From the NCBI GenBank assembly GCA_964564695.1, contig CAZMCC010000067.1, positions 1 to 22,106 on the forward strand: a stretch of 22,106 nt of DNA, read 5' to 3'. The stretch comes from CAZMCC01 sp964564695. GTDB lineage: Bacteria > Planctomycetota > Phycisphaerae > Phycisphaerales > UBA1924. The first letter of the stretch is position 1. Each line of letters begins with the position of its first letter. A program made the position numbers and the translations under genes. A model generated the notes under the pieces. That model ran no database searches. It was not told where the DNA came from and saw nothing but the letters and a program-made list of their open reading frames with translations. This document shows positions 1 through 7,412 of this stretch, one piece after another.

Positions 1-75
1 TCCCCCTCCGACACGGATGGGGCGGTATCAAGATACAAGGGCAGGGGTGAGGGCTTCGCCCCTCCTTCTTCTCCA
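1..75. repeat. Degenerate copy of the CTCCC/GGGAG intergenic repeat
   Basis: The segment opens with a C-rich run followed by CTCCG and an imperfect GGATGGGG return arm. It also carries AGGGGTGAGGGCTT at 43-56, a 14-base string found identically at 11826-11839 beside the best copies of this repeat family. It looks like an eroded or truncated member. No coding region is evident from base 1 to 296. Confidence 0.35.
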
Positions 76-137
76 AGCCTGCAAAGACCAGCAACGCGGC
101 TGCGCGAATTGATATCCCCGACGCCAACGCTCCCGCG

Positions 138-166
138 TGAGCGATAGGCACAATTCCTATCGCTCA
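138..166. promoter_or_regulatory. Perfect 11-bp inverted repeat, operator-like
   Basis: TGAGCGATAGG (138-148) pairs perfectly with CCTATCGCTCA (156-166) around a 7-base spacer. The half-site core CGATAGGAAT recurs at 186-195, and its complement overlaps the right arm (153-162), so three related half-sites lie within 60 bp. There is no T-run on either strand, which argues against a simple terminator. It could be an operator for a gene left of the window or an RNA hairpin downstream of the minus-strand gene ending at 297. Confidence 0.4.
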
Positions 167-261
167 AAACTCTGCCCTTTCTGATCGATAGGAATCGTCG
201 CGCAACACCACCCGCAGGCGGCACGCCGCGCGCGGAACCCGTCACCCTCCACCTTCGAATG

Positions 262-275
262 TATCGCGTTATCGC
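262..275. repeat. TATCGCGTTATCGC repeat at a gene 3' end
   Basis: TATCGCGTTATCGC followed by CCGCGTT-type sequence recurs at 9736-9750. Both copies lie just beyond the stop codon of a minus-strand gene (stops at 297 and 9765). At the second locus the motif forms a 17-bp inverted repeat; here only one arm is present. Confidence 0.4.
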
Positions 276-296
276 TGTCCCGCGTTCCCGCGTTCC

Positions 297-1511
297 CTAC
301 CCCCGCACCGGCGCCTCAAACGCCATCACGTGCTGGAACCCCGCCACCGGGTACACGATCCGCACCCGGTACACCCGCAGCGAGCCCTGCGACAGCCCCA
401 TCTGCTCGCACACCCGCGCGATCATCTTCGGGTAGTTCGGCACCTCGGGCAGGTTGAACCGGTCATCGCGCTTGCCCAGGAACTCGATCTGCTCCGGGAA
501 GTGGATCCGGTCAATGTCCCGCGACGGGTCGTTCGGGTTCGCCGGCCCGCGCGTCCCCGGCTTGTACACCCGGAACTCCGGCGTCGTGTCCGGGAAGATC
601 GAGTCGTGCAGGATCGCCTCGCAGATCAGCGTCTTCGCCGGGATATCCGTGTACACCACCACGCCGCCGAAGCGCCGCTCAAGCGTCGCATAGCGTCGCG
701 ACCCGCGTGGATTGTGGCTCACCGCCACCATGTCCATCAGCGCCCGCTTCCCCAGCCGGTCGTCCGCCAGCCGGTGCACCAGCTGCTCCCCCGCCACGTG
801 CGTCTCCAGCCGCGCCGGCGTGTGCGTGTACAGGTCCTGCAGCCCCACCGCGCTCTTCGATACGTCCGGCGCCACCCCCGCGCCCTGGAACGGCGGCCCG
901 AACGTGAAATACGCCTTCGCGTCCGGCCGCAGCCGGCGCATCCCGAACGCCCCCTGGATCGTCGTCACCTTCACCGCGTCCGGTTCGTCCGGCGACGGCA
1001 CGAAGATCATCGACGTGATCCACGTCTCCGCATCCACCCCCATGATCTGGCGCATCCCCTTGAACACGTGATAGCGGCTCGCGTTCTCGAACCGCTGGTT
1101 CAGCTCCGCGCTCTGCGGGCTGATCGCCGCGTTCAGCGCCCCGCGCGTCCCGAAGTCCTGGCGGATCAGCGAGCTGAACCGCTCGATCGCCCGCGTCGCG
1201 TCCGCGACCACGTCCCCCGGCACATCCACCGTGCCCGCCCCCGCCACCACCGCGCGCAGCGACTCGGGCCCCGGCACGCGCTGCAGAACCTCGTACGGGT
1301 CCTCGCACGCCAGCGCCCCGATCAGCTGACTCGCAATGACTCGGTGCACCCCCAACACCCGCGCCAGCGCCGTCGGCTTCTGCGGCGGCGGCGCCACCGC
1401 ATTCACCAGCCGTCCCATCGCCCGCGCAAGCTCAAGACCCACCGCCCCGGCATGCGCGTCGAGCGAGGGCAGGTCCAGACCGAGGCTGGTTTCCAGTTCG
1501 TTCGGTGGCAT
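297..1511 (-). CDS. Hypothetical protein with putative N-terminal helix-turn-helix
   Basis: This encodes 404 residues ending in TAG, with no signal peptide or membrane segment, so it is probably cytosolic. Residues 46-67 (PTALARVLGVHR onward) read like a helix-turn-helix with a short turn at Gly54. The remainder is a mixed alpha/beta domain with no catalytic motif I recognise. I could not place it in a named family. It diverges from the HAF-repeat gene across a 230-bp spacer holding a perfect AT-rich palindrome, so control of that spacer by this protein is possible but unproven. The ATG at 1511 has only a weak AGGG-type ribosome site. Codon use is strongly GC-biased like its neighbours, which supports a real resident gene. 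A function as transcription regulator is inferred only. Confidence 0.7.
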   Translation of the reverse strand: MPPNELETSLGLDLPSLDAHAGAVGLELARAMGRLVNAVAPPPQKPTALARVLGVHRVIASQLIGALACEDPYEVLQRVPGPESLRAVVAGAGTVDVPGDVVADATRAIERFSSLIRQDFGTRGALNAAISPQSAELNQRFENASRYHVFKGMRQIMGVDAETWITSMIFVPSPDEPDAVKVTTIQGAFGMRRLRPDAKAYFTFGPPFQGAGVAPDVSKSAVGLQDLYTHTPARLETHVAGEQLVHRLADDRLGKRALMDMVAVSHNPRGSRRYATLERRFGGVVVYTDIPAKTLICEAILHDSIFPDTTPEFRVYKPGTRGPANPNDPSRDIDRIHFPEQIEFLGKRDDRFNLPEVPNYPKMIARVCEQMGLSQGSLRVYRVRIVYPVAGFQHVMAFEAPVRG

Positions 1512-1567
1512 GTGGCCCTGCCAGCGTACCAGATTTTGCCCCGTTCCGCATCCTTGGCCCGCTGATC

Positions 1568-1604
1568 TGTAATTATTTACTTATCTACACTGAAAATAAT
1601 TACA
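1568..1604. promoter_or_regulatory. AT-rich 11-bp palindrome in a divergent promoter region
   Basis: TGTAATTATTT (1568-1578) and AAATAATTACA (1594-1604) are perfect inverted arms around a 15-base spacer. The whole is one of the few AT-rich islands in this very GC-rich window. It lies 57 bp upstream of the leftward gene (start 1511) and 138 bp upstream of the rightward gene (start 1742). A minus-strand promoter of the form TTGGAG-17-ATTATT can be drawn with its -10 in the right arm, but this is weak. The best reading is a regulator binding site overlapping a promoter. Confidence 0.45.
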
Positions 1605-1741
1605 CTTTTGTGGCCTTCTCCAACCGACCGGTCACAATCTCCCTACCGGCGCGGGCGTCCATGGGTGACGTACCCGCCGCGCCGCCACCAGCCGGTATTC
1701 CTGTAGACCGCACCGGCATTCCCACAAGAGGAGCGATCGCC

Positions 1742-2872
1742 ATGCGCCCGTCCGTCACCGCCGTCATCGCCGCCGCCGCCGTCGGCACGCTCGCCACCGT
1801 CGCCTCCGCGCTCCCGCCCCAGTACACGATCGTCGACATGGGCGTCGCTCGCCCCGCCGACACCGCGTCCCAGGCCTTCCGTGTCTCGCCCAACGGCATC
1901 GGCACCGGCCGTTCCCTCGGCACCGGCACCGTCGCCTTCAGCTGGACCCAGGGCGGCGGCACCGTCGCCCTCCCCAACCTCGCCTCCCCGGCGCGCAACT
2001 TCTGCGTCGGCAACGGCGTGAACGCCAACGGCGTCGTCGTCGGCGTCGGCGCCACCACCGCCTTCGGCTCCAGCCCCCTGCCCCTCATGTGGCAGGGTGG
2101 GGGGGGTGGGGTCGTCAGCCAGCTCCCGCTCCCCGCCGGCCAGTCCTTCGGCAAGGCGAACGACGTCAACATCTCGCTCACCGCCGTCGGCTCCGTCGGC
2201 AGCGGCTCGGGCGAACGCGCCGCGATGTTCGCCGGCGGCGTCGGCTCCATCGTCACGCGGACCACCTCGATCGGCTGCTTCTCCAACGTCCTCTTCAGCG
2301 TCAACGACGCGGGGCGCATGGTCGGCACCGCCATCGACCCCAACGCCGCCGCCCGCAACGTCGGCTACGTCTACGACTCCGCCACCGACACCGCCTTCGA
2401 GGTCGGCGCGCTCCCCGGTCGCAACGGCGCCCTCGCCTTCGACGTCAGCGAGTCGGGCTTCGTCGTCGGCTCGAGCATGCTCAACCAGGGCTCGGGTCTG
2501 CCCTACATCTGGTCCGACTCCCTCGGCATGGTCGAGATCCCGCTCCCCATCGGCACCAGCCAGGGCAGCGCCCGCGGCGTCAACTCCGCCGGCTGGGCCG
2601 TCGGCACCGCCTCGTCCGCCACCGCCATCCCCTTCCTCTACGACGGCACCGCCACCTACCGCCTCATGGACCTGCTCCCCAACCCCGACGGCTGGGACCT
2701 CGTCGGCGGCACCAGCAACTCCGCCATGGGCATCAGCGAGGACGGCATCATCGTCGGCACCGCCCTGCACAACGGCGTCGTGCGCGCCTACGCCATGATC
2801 CCCATCCCCGCCCCCGGCGCCGCCGGCCTCCTCGCACTTACCGGCCTCGCCGCCGGGCGCCGGCGCCGCTGA
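1742..2872 (+). CDS. Secreted HAF-repeat protein with PEP-CTERM-like tail
   Basis: The product has 376 residues. The ATG at 1742 follows an AGAGGAG ribosome site and opens directly into a signal peptide (MRPSVTAVIAAAAVGTLATVASA). The body is built of degenerate repeats of about 40-50 residues with the pattern Y-x-[IV]-x-D-[ML]-G ... A-x-x-[VI]-[SN]-x-x-G-x-[VG]-x-G. These match the 'HAF' extracellular repeat family, which probably forms a beta-rich fold. The C-terminus reads PAPGAAGLLALTGLAAG followed by four arginines, the PEP-CTERM-like membrane-retention tail common in Phycisphaerae. It is therefore expected on the cell surface or in the periplasm. No enzymatic motif is visible. An in-frame extension upstream to 1505 exists but lacks a ribosome site and would bury the signal peptide. 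Confidence 0.85.
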   Translation: MRPSVTAVIAAAAVGTLATVASALPPQYTIVDMGVARPADTASQAFRVSPNGIGTGRSLGTGTVAFSWTQGGGTVALPNLASPARNFCVGNGVNANGVVVGVGATTAFGSSPLPLMWQGGGGGVVSQLPLPAGQSFGKANDVNISLTAVGSVGSGSGERAAMFAGGVGSIVTRTTSIGCFSNVLFSVNDAGRMVGTAIDPNAAARNVGYVYDSATDTAFEVGALPGRNGALAFDVSESGFVVGSSMLNQGSGLPYIWSDSLGMVEIPLPIGTSQGSARGVNSAGWAVGTASSATAIPFLYDGTATYRLMDLLPNPDGWDLVGGTSNSAMGISEDGIIVGTALHNGVVRAYAMIPIPAPGAAGLLALTGLAAGRRRR

Positions 2873-2996
2873 AACGGAACCACGGCCGCGCCAAATTCGT
2901 ACAGTGAGGGACACCTCGCATCGTCACCATGGCCGTGCCGATTGGGCGTGGATTTGTACTCTCCCCACCCCCTTTGTTTGTTCGTCACCCATGGAC

Positions 2997-3025
2997 AAAG
3001 AGCCCCGCTCCGGCGGGGCTCTTTT
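2997..3025 (+). terminator. Rho-independent terminator of the HAF-repeat gene
   Basis: A perfect 12-bp stem (AAAGAGCCCCGC at 2997-3008, complement at 3013-3024) has a TCCG loop, and TTTTT ends at 3025. Because the stem begins with A's it could also work in the opposite direction. It lies 125 bp after the HAF-repeat stop codon. Confidence 0.88.
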
Positions 3026-3029
3026 TATT

Positions 3030-3058
3030 GATCCGAGCCTCCCGCGCAAGCGGGAGGT
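3030..3058. repeat. GATCCGAGCCTCCCGC hairpin repeat, single copy
   Basis: CCTCCCGC (3038-3045) and GCGGGAGG (3050-3057) form a perfect 8-bp hairpin with a GCAA loop, preceded by GATCCGAG. The same 29-base unit, differing at two bases in and next to the loop, occurs as an inverted pair at 17581-17670. It follows the terminator directly. Confidence 0.65.
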
Positions 3059-3167
3059 GCTGTGCATGGGTTCGCGTCACCGCACGGCTCGTCGGATGCC
3101 ACAGGCGCGGGTAAGGGTCCGGGTGCCCCGGCGGAGCTCTGTCCGCCGGGCGTTGCGTATCCCGTGC

Positions 3168-4076
3168 TCAACCGCGCCGCCGCCGCAGCGCGACGAGTGC
3201 CCCCAGCGTCACCAACCCCACCGCCCCCGGCGTCGGCACCACCTGAACGTTGTCCGACAGGTCATCGCGGAACAACCCACGAGCCGGGTTGGACATCGCG
3301 AAGAACTCGTCGAGATTCCGCCAGTAGATCACGGTGTCTTCATTGGCCCCGGGATTCGCCACCGACCCGAGGGTCTGATAGTCAAAGCTGATCATGCGCT
3401 GACCAAAGGTCGTCACGGTGTAGCTGAACAGGAACACGGTGTCCCACCGCGCTTCGTCCGTGGTGATCCCGTCCGTGGGCTCGATGCCGGTGTCATCGCC
3501 GTCGACCCCGTTGGTATCGTCGATGAGCCCCACTGACACGAACAGTCCGTCGGTATCGGCGCGACCGGGTCCGTCGAGGACGTGGTCGAATGCCTGCAGA
3601 TTCGCGAACCCGGTCCGCCACGGCTGCCACCGAAACTCACCGTCGCCGTTGGCCGGATTCAGAAACGAAGCGACGTTCGGATCGCCGCCGTTGAGGTCGG
3701 AGTCGTTCGGGAGCCCGCCGCCGAAGAGGCCCCGCAGTTCGCGGGTCATCCCGCGCTGAGTGGCCTGGCCGAAGTCCGCGTTGCCGAACGTCCCGTCGAC
3801 CACGCTGGCGCGATCAAGCACGCCGAGCATGTCGAACTCGGTGGAGACAATCCGGCCGTGCGTGCCGCCGAACGTGGCGACCCGCGGCGCGTTGGTTCGG
3901 ACGAACCTCGTCTGCAGGGCAAAGTTCACGAGGTTGTCTCCCGGCGCCTCGGTCACCACCAGGTTGTCCGCGACCACACGAAACTCGATGTTCCCCGGGT
4001 TGAGAAGGAACGTTTGGGCCGCGGCCGTGCCCCCACCCGACAGCACCGCCGCACCGACCAACAAGACAGACTTCAT
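3168..4076 (-). CDS. Secreted PEP-CTERM-like protein, paralogue A
   Basis: The product has 302 residues. The ATG at 4076 has GGGAG seven bases upstream and begins a clean signal peptide (MKSVLLVGAAVLSGGGTAAAQ); an in-frame ATG at 4103 would place nine residues before it and was rejected. The mature part contains LNPGNIEFRVVADN, GGTHGRIVSTE, GNADFGQ, GEFRWQP, SVGLIDD, GDDTGIEP, WDTVF and FRDDLSDNVQVV. All of these recur in the neighbouring gene, so the two are tandem paralogues. The end is VVPTPGAVGLVTLGALVALRRRRG, a PEP-CTERM-like anchor. The Asp/Asn-rich loops suggest a calcium-binding beta-sandwich, but I recognise no named family. Expected location is the cell surface or envelope; function unknown. 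Confidence 0.82.
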   Translation of the reverse strand: MKSVLLVGAAVLSGGGTAAAQTFLLNPGNIEFRVVADNLVVTEAPGDNLVNFALQTRFVRTNAPRVATFGGTHGRIVSTEFDMLGVLDRASVVDGTFGNADFGQATQRGMTRELRGLFGGGLPNDSDLNGGDPNVASFLNPANGDGEFRWQPWRTGFANLQAFDHVLDGPGRADTDGLFVSVGLIDDTNGVDGDDTGIEPTDGITTDEARWDTVFLFSYTVTTFGQRMISFDYQTLGSVANPGANEDTVIYWRNLDEFFAMSNPARGLFRDDLSDNVQVVPTPGAVGLVTLGALVALRRRRG

Positions 4077-4245
4077 GATGAACTCCCACGAGAATGGCAC
4101 CACTCACCGCGCACCAGAACGGCGCTGCGGCGGCTCACGATCGAACAGGCGACGCTCCCACGAGGAGTTCGCGCCGCTCGCCGTGCGGTCATGTTGACAG
4201 AGTACCTCGCAGGGGCCTCGGCACAAGTTTGCACGTCGAATTACT

Positions 4246-4265
4246 CGAATTCACTTGGGAATTCG
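4246..4265. promoter_or_regulatory. EcoRI-like inverted repeat upstream of paralogue A
   Basis: CGAATTC (4246-4252) and GAATTCG (4259-4265) are perfect arms around ACTTGG. A further GAATT lies just outside at 4238-4242 on the plus strand (within tcgaattact). It sits 170 bp upstream of paralogue A and 48 bp past the end of paralogue B. A promoter for paralogue A (TTGTGC-16-TACTCT on the minus strand) can be drawn downstream of it, with low certainty. Confidence 0.3.
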
Positions 4266-4312
4266 CCGCGCGGTGCGAACCCCGCGCTCACGCGCACGGT
4301 GTCTACACCGGC

Positions 4313-5242
4313 TCACCCGCGCCGCCGCCTCACGCCAACCAACGCCCCCATCGTCATCAACCCCACCACCCCCGGCCCCGGCACCACCACCTGGATGTTG
4401 TCCGACAGATCATCCCGAAACACGCCCGCCGCCGCATTCGAGTAGAGGTAATTCCCGTGCAGGCCCGAGCTTTCGTCCCACCACAGCAGGGTTTCCTCGG
4501 ACAAGCCCGCGTACGCCGTCGAGCCGCGATTCTGATAATCGAAGCTGATCGTCCGCGGGGAGAAGTTGGTGACGGCGTACATGAACATGAACACCGTGTC
4601 CCAGCGGCTCTCGTCGGTCGTGATGCCGGCGGTGGGCTCGATGCCCGTGTCGTCGCCGTCGCCCCGGTTGTCGTCGATCAGCCCGACCGAGAGCAGCCGG
4701 TCGTCGTCGAGGGCGTCGTCACTCCTCCCGATTCCGCTCCCCGAGTTGTCGAACGCCAGGAGATTGCCGAACCCGGCCAGGCCCGGGGCCCAGCGGAACT
4801 CCCCCGCGCCGTTGTGGGGGTTCAGCGCCGTCGCGGCCGCGGGGTTGCCGCCGTTCTGGTCGGCGTTGTTGTTGGGTGAGCCTCCGCCGGAGAACAGCTC
4901 CCGGTGCGACTCGGTCATCCCGCGCCGAGTCGGCGGCCCGAAGTCGAGGTTGCCCAGCGGACCGTCACGAACACCGGTCCGAGTGAGCACGCCGGCGACG
5001 TCGGCCTCGCTCGACACGATCCGGCCACGCGACCCGCCCATCGACGCCGCCCGCACGTCGGTCCCGACATACCGAACCTGCAGCGCCAGGTAGACGAGCG
5101 CATCGTCCGGCGACGTCACGAGCGTGTGGTCCGCGATCACCCGGTACTCGATCTCCCCGGGCGTGAGCACGAGTTCAGACTGGGCGCTGGCGACTCGTGC
5201 GAGCCCTGTCGCCACCACCAGCACGCACATCGACGTTCGCAC
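4313..5242 (-). CDS. Secreted PEP-CTERM-like protein, paralogue B
   Basis: The product has about 309 residues and is homologous to paralogue A along its whole length: LTPGEIEYRVIADH, GGSRGRIVSSE, GNLDFGPPTRRGMT, GEFRWAP, SVGLIDD, GDDTGIEPTAGITTDE, RWDTVFMF and FRDDLSDNIQVV are all shared. The start is taken as GTG at 5242 because GGAGAG lies six bases upstream and the reading frame then gives a compact signal peptide (RTSMCVLVVATGLARVASAQ). ATG at 5230 is an alternative. The end is VVVPGPGVVGLMTMGALVGVRRRRG. It is slightly longer than A owing to extra residues in two loops (RSDDALDDDRL and the GLHGNYLYSN region). Same orientation and a 236-bp spacer suggest duplication rather than one operon. 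Confidence 0.82.
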   Translation of the reverse strand: MRTSMCVLVVATGLARVASAQSELVLTPGEIEYRVIADHTLVTSPDDALVYLALQVRYVGTDVRAASMGGSRGRIVSSEADVAGVLTRTGVRDGPLGNLDFGPPTRRGMTESHRELFSGGGSPNNNADQNGGNPAAATALNPHNGAGEFRWAPGLAGFGNLLAFDNSGSGIGRSDDALDDDRLLSVGLIDDNRGDGDDTGIEPTAGITTDESRWDTVFMFMYAVTNFSPRTISFDYQNRGSTAYAGLSEETLLWWDESSGLHGNYLYSNAAAGVFRDDLSDNIQVVVPGPGVVGLMTMGALVGVRRRRG

Positions 5243-5388
5243 GATTCTCTCTCCGTCCGACGCGCGATCAATCGAGCCGGCGCTCACACGCTTGGCTCGA
5301 GCTCCGCGTCGCAAGGGCAATGAGGAGAGTACCACGCCCCGCCGGCGCGGCCAGCAACGGTTATCAGAGACGTACGAAGCCCTGCCCG

Positions 5389-5541
5389 CTACCGACGCCG
5401 GCGTGCCGCCAGAAGGCCCCCCAGGGCGATCGCCCCGCTCACCCCCGGCGTCGGCACCACCTGGATGTTGTCCGACAGGTCATCGCGGAAGACGCCGAGG
5501 GCCGGGTTTGAGTACTGGTAACTGTTGATTTCGCTCCGCCA
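5389..5541 (-). pseudogene. 3'-remnant of a third paralogue of the PTPG-tail family
   Basis: About 50 codons ending in TAG encode YQYSNPALGVFRDDLSDNIQ, then VVPTPGVSGAIALGGLLAA and four arginines. This is an excellent match to the last 50 residues of paralogues A and B. A preceding PWW aligns with the LWW of paralogue B. Upstream of that the similarity stops: the open frame continues to a possible ATG at 5712 but encodes unrelated Arg/Pro-rich sequence with no signal peptide. It is therefore a 3' fragment of a third tandem copy, about 84% deleted. I see nothing coding in 5243-5388. Confidence 0.65.
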
Positions 5542-5564
5542 CCAGGGCGTCGGCGACTCCGCGC

Positions 5565-5648
5565 TTACACCGTCTCGCGCTCGGCGCCGTTGAATGGGCG
5601 CTGCATCGATTCGGTGCTCCAGGACTGGGCAGAGCGGGCCGCCACGCC
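5565..5648 (-). pseudogene. 3'-remnant of a gene like the one at 7413-7964
   Basis: On the minus strand the frame ending in TAA (5565-5567) reads ARSAQSW, then RPFNGAERETV. The intact gene at 7413-7964 ends with RAAEDW, then ERRFNDAEREAA. At the DNA level about 30 bases around the stop codon match almost base for base. An in-frame TGA at 5649-5651 closes the segment upstream, so this is a decayed fragment. The spacing between the two motifs is about ten residues shorter than in the intact gene. I see no gene in 5652-5830. Confidence 0.45.
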
Positions 5649-5830
5649 TCACCACGATCGGCCTGCATAGACTGCCCTGTCGAGCGAATGCGGTTTCGAC
5701 CGTCCACGGCAAGTGATCACCCCTTGCCGCGAGTTCCTCTGACCATCTCCCGCGCGCCCCAGCGGCACGTTCATATCACCGGCACCGGTGTGAACCACGG
5801 ACTTGGCCTTTGTCGCCACGGAGTCCGTAT

Positions 5831-6130
5831 ATGCCCAGCGCGTCCCCCCTGCTGATGTACATCCACAGCAAGTTCCGCGAGGTCCTCGGCGAGCCCGACA
5901 CGACCCTCGAGCTCGACAGCCAGTGGTCGCTGAAGGTGGGCCCCGGCGCGCCCGCGATCTTCATCCTCGTCAACGGGTCCTACGAAAAGCCCGCCGTGTG
6001 GGTCTTCGATCCCTACACGACCGACAACGTCTGGCGGACCTCGATCACGTCCAACGGGCAGGTCGACGAAGCCCTCGACCAGATCCAGGGTCGATTCACG
6101 GCCGCGTCGTCCGCGTGGATCGCCAAGTAA
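5831..6130 (+). CDS. Small hypothetical protein
   Basis: The product is 99 residues, probably cytosolic, with no signal peptide. The ATG at 5831 has GGAG seven bases upstream; an in-frame ATG at 5810 has none. The sequence reads as one compact alpha/beta domain: an N-terminal helix (MYIHSKFREVLGE), strands around WSLKVGPGAPAIFILVNGSY and AVWVFDPY, then a C-terminal helix (VDEALDQIQGRF). No catalytic motif is seen and I do not recognise the family. It lies 64 bp upstream of the histidine kinase in the same direction and could be co-transcribed. A role as input or partner of the kinase is a guess from position only. Confidence 0.6.
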   Translation: MPSASPLLMYIHSKFREVLGEPDTTLELDSQWSLKVGPGAPAIFILVNGSYEKPAVWVFDPYTTDNVWRTSITSNGQVDEALDQIQGRFTAASSAWIAK

Positions 6131-6194
6131 CACGTCCTTCAGGCGAGTGTCGCCGGCGATCCCCGCCGTGCGCCACTCATGGAGGAAGCACCCC

Positions 6195-7409
6195 GTGGAA
6201 ACGAACACCCCAAGACTCGAGGACGAAAACGACCGCAGCTCGCGGCGCCTGACCGAGCGCCACTTCCCCGCCATCGCGCTCGCCCTGCGCGACCGCACCG
6301 GCTCGATCCTCATCCGCTGGCGCCGCCGCAGCATCGAAGCGATGCCCGAGCTTGACCGCCTGACCATCGCCGAGTTCGAGAACTCCATCACCGAGGTGAT
6401 CGACGCCCTCGCCACCGCCATGGAGAGCGGCGACCCCGAGGGTGTCCGCCGGCTCGTCGAGCAATCCCCGGCCCACGGCTCCGCCCGCTTCACGCAGAAT
6501 CGCGACCCCCACTCCGTGCTCGCCGAGCACCGCATCTTCCGCTCGGTCCTCGTGCTCGAGCTGCAGGACGAACTCTGTCGCCCCCTCACGCACGATGAGG
6601 CCGCGCCCCTGCACGAGCTGCTCGACCTCATCGGCGAGCACAGCAACCTCGCCCTGATCGACCGGCGCGGCGAAGCTCGCGACCACGAACTTCAAGCGCA
6701 GGTCACCGGCATGCACCGCCTCGCCGACCTGGGCACCCTCGTGGCCAGCCTGGCTCACGACTCCGTCAACCTCCTGCTCCCGCTCCGGATGGGATTGGAC
6801 CGCCTCCAGAACCTTGGCCTCGCCGCGCCCGCACGCGAGGAGCTCGACGCCATCCAGATGCTCGTCCGCCAGTTCCAGAACTCGATCGTCAACCTGCAAT
6901 GGCTCTCGGTCGACCCGGCCCACGGCCAGATCAGGACCGCCCCGTTGCGCCTTGATCAATGGTCCGGGGACGTGGCCGCCTTCCACCGCCGGATGCTCCC
7001 AGCGTCGATCGACATCGCGTTCGACCTGCCCGCATCGCTCCCGCGCGTGCAGATCACCTCCGCCGCTCTTTCACAGGCCGTCTTCAACCTCGTTCGCAAC
7101 TCCCGCCAGGCCATCGCGTCGGAGGTTCGCCCGGGCAGGATCGTCGTCTTCGCCCGCCATGGGGGCGGCGGCGCCACCGAGCTTGTTGTTGACGATGACG
7201 GGCCCGGAATGTCCGCCGAGGTCCTCAAGCGGTGCGCCGAGCCGTTCTTCACCACGCGACGCAACGGCAGCGGCCTGGGGCTCGCTCTCGTCGTCGCCCT
7301 CATCACCGGCTGCGGCGGGCGTGTCGAGTTCCACTCGCCGGTTCCCGGGCTGTCCCACGGCACCCGCGTTGTGCTCGTTCTCCCGGCCGCCGGACATGTC
7401 CCGAAGTGA
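6195..7409 (+). CDS. Soluble sensor histidine kinase with RsbRD-like N-terminus
   Basis: The product is about 404 residues. It is started at GTG 6195, which has GGAGGAAG upstream; an in-frame ATG at 6147 lacks a ribosome site. Residues 20-150 are helical (HFPAIALALRDRTGSILIRW, then an acidic EFENSITEVIDAL helix) and resemble the RsbRD N-terminal domain of stressosome proteins. The kinase core follows: phosphoacceptor helix with His188 in SLAHDSVNLLLPL, N box FNLVRNSRQAI (297-307), G1 DDDGPGM (333-339), F box EPFFTT (349-354) and G2 GSGLGLAL (358-365). All ATP-binding motifs are intact. The His is followed by Asp-Ser-Val-Asn, an H box of the HDxxN type. No transmembrane helix is present, so it senses a cytosolic signal. 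No response regulator is nearby. It converges on the next gene with a 3-bp gap. Confidence 0.87.
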   Translation: METNTPRLEDENDRSSRRLTERHFPAIALALRDRTGSILIRWRRRSIEAMPELDRLTIAEFENSITEVIDALATAMESGDPEGVRRLVEQSPAHGSARFTQNRDPHSVLAEHRIFRSVLVLELQDELCRPLTHDEAAPLHELLDLIGEHSNLALIDRRGEARDHELQAQVTGMHRLADLGTLVASLAHDSVNLLLPLRMGLDRLQNLGLAAPAREELDAIQMLVRQFQNSIVNLQWLSVDPAHGQIRTAPLRLDQWSGDVAAFHRRMLPASIDIAFDLPASLPRVQITSAALSQAVFNLVRNSRQAIASEVRPGRIVVFARHGGGGATELVVDDDGPGMSAEVLKRCAEPFFTTRRNGSGLGLALVVALITGCGGRVEFHSPVPGLSHGTRVVLVLPAAGHVPK

Positions 7410-7412
7410 CGC

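Noticed and set aside
330..1565. Long plus-strand open frame opposite the 404-residue gene
   Set aside because: Product is almost all Arg, His, Pro and Val, a GC-bias shadow; the minus strand has normal amino-acid composition.
1505..1741. N-terminal extension of the HAF-repeat protein
   Set aside because: No ribosome site at 1505, and the signal peptide starts at 1742 behind AGAGGAG.
5542..5712. Start of a 107-residue protein at ATG 5712 joined to the PTPG tail
   Set aside because: The upstream part is not homologous to the paralogues, has no signal peptide, and overlaps a relic in another frame.
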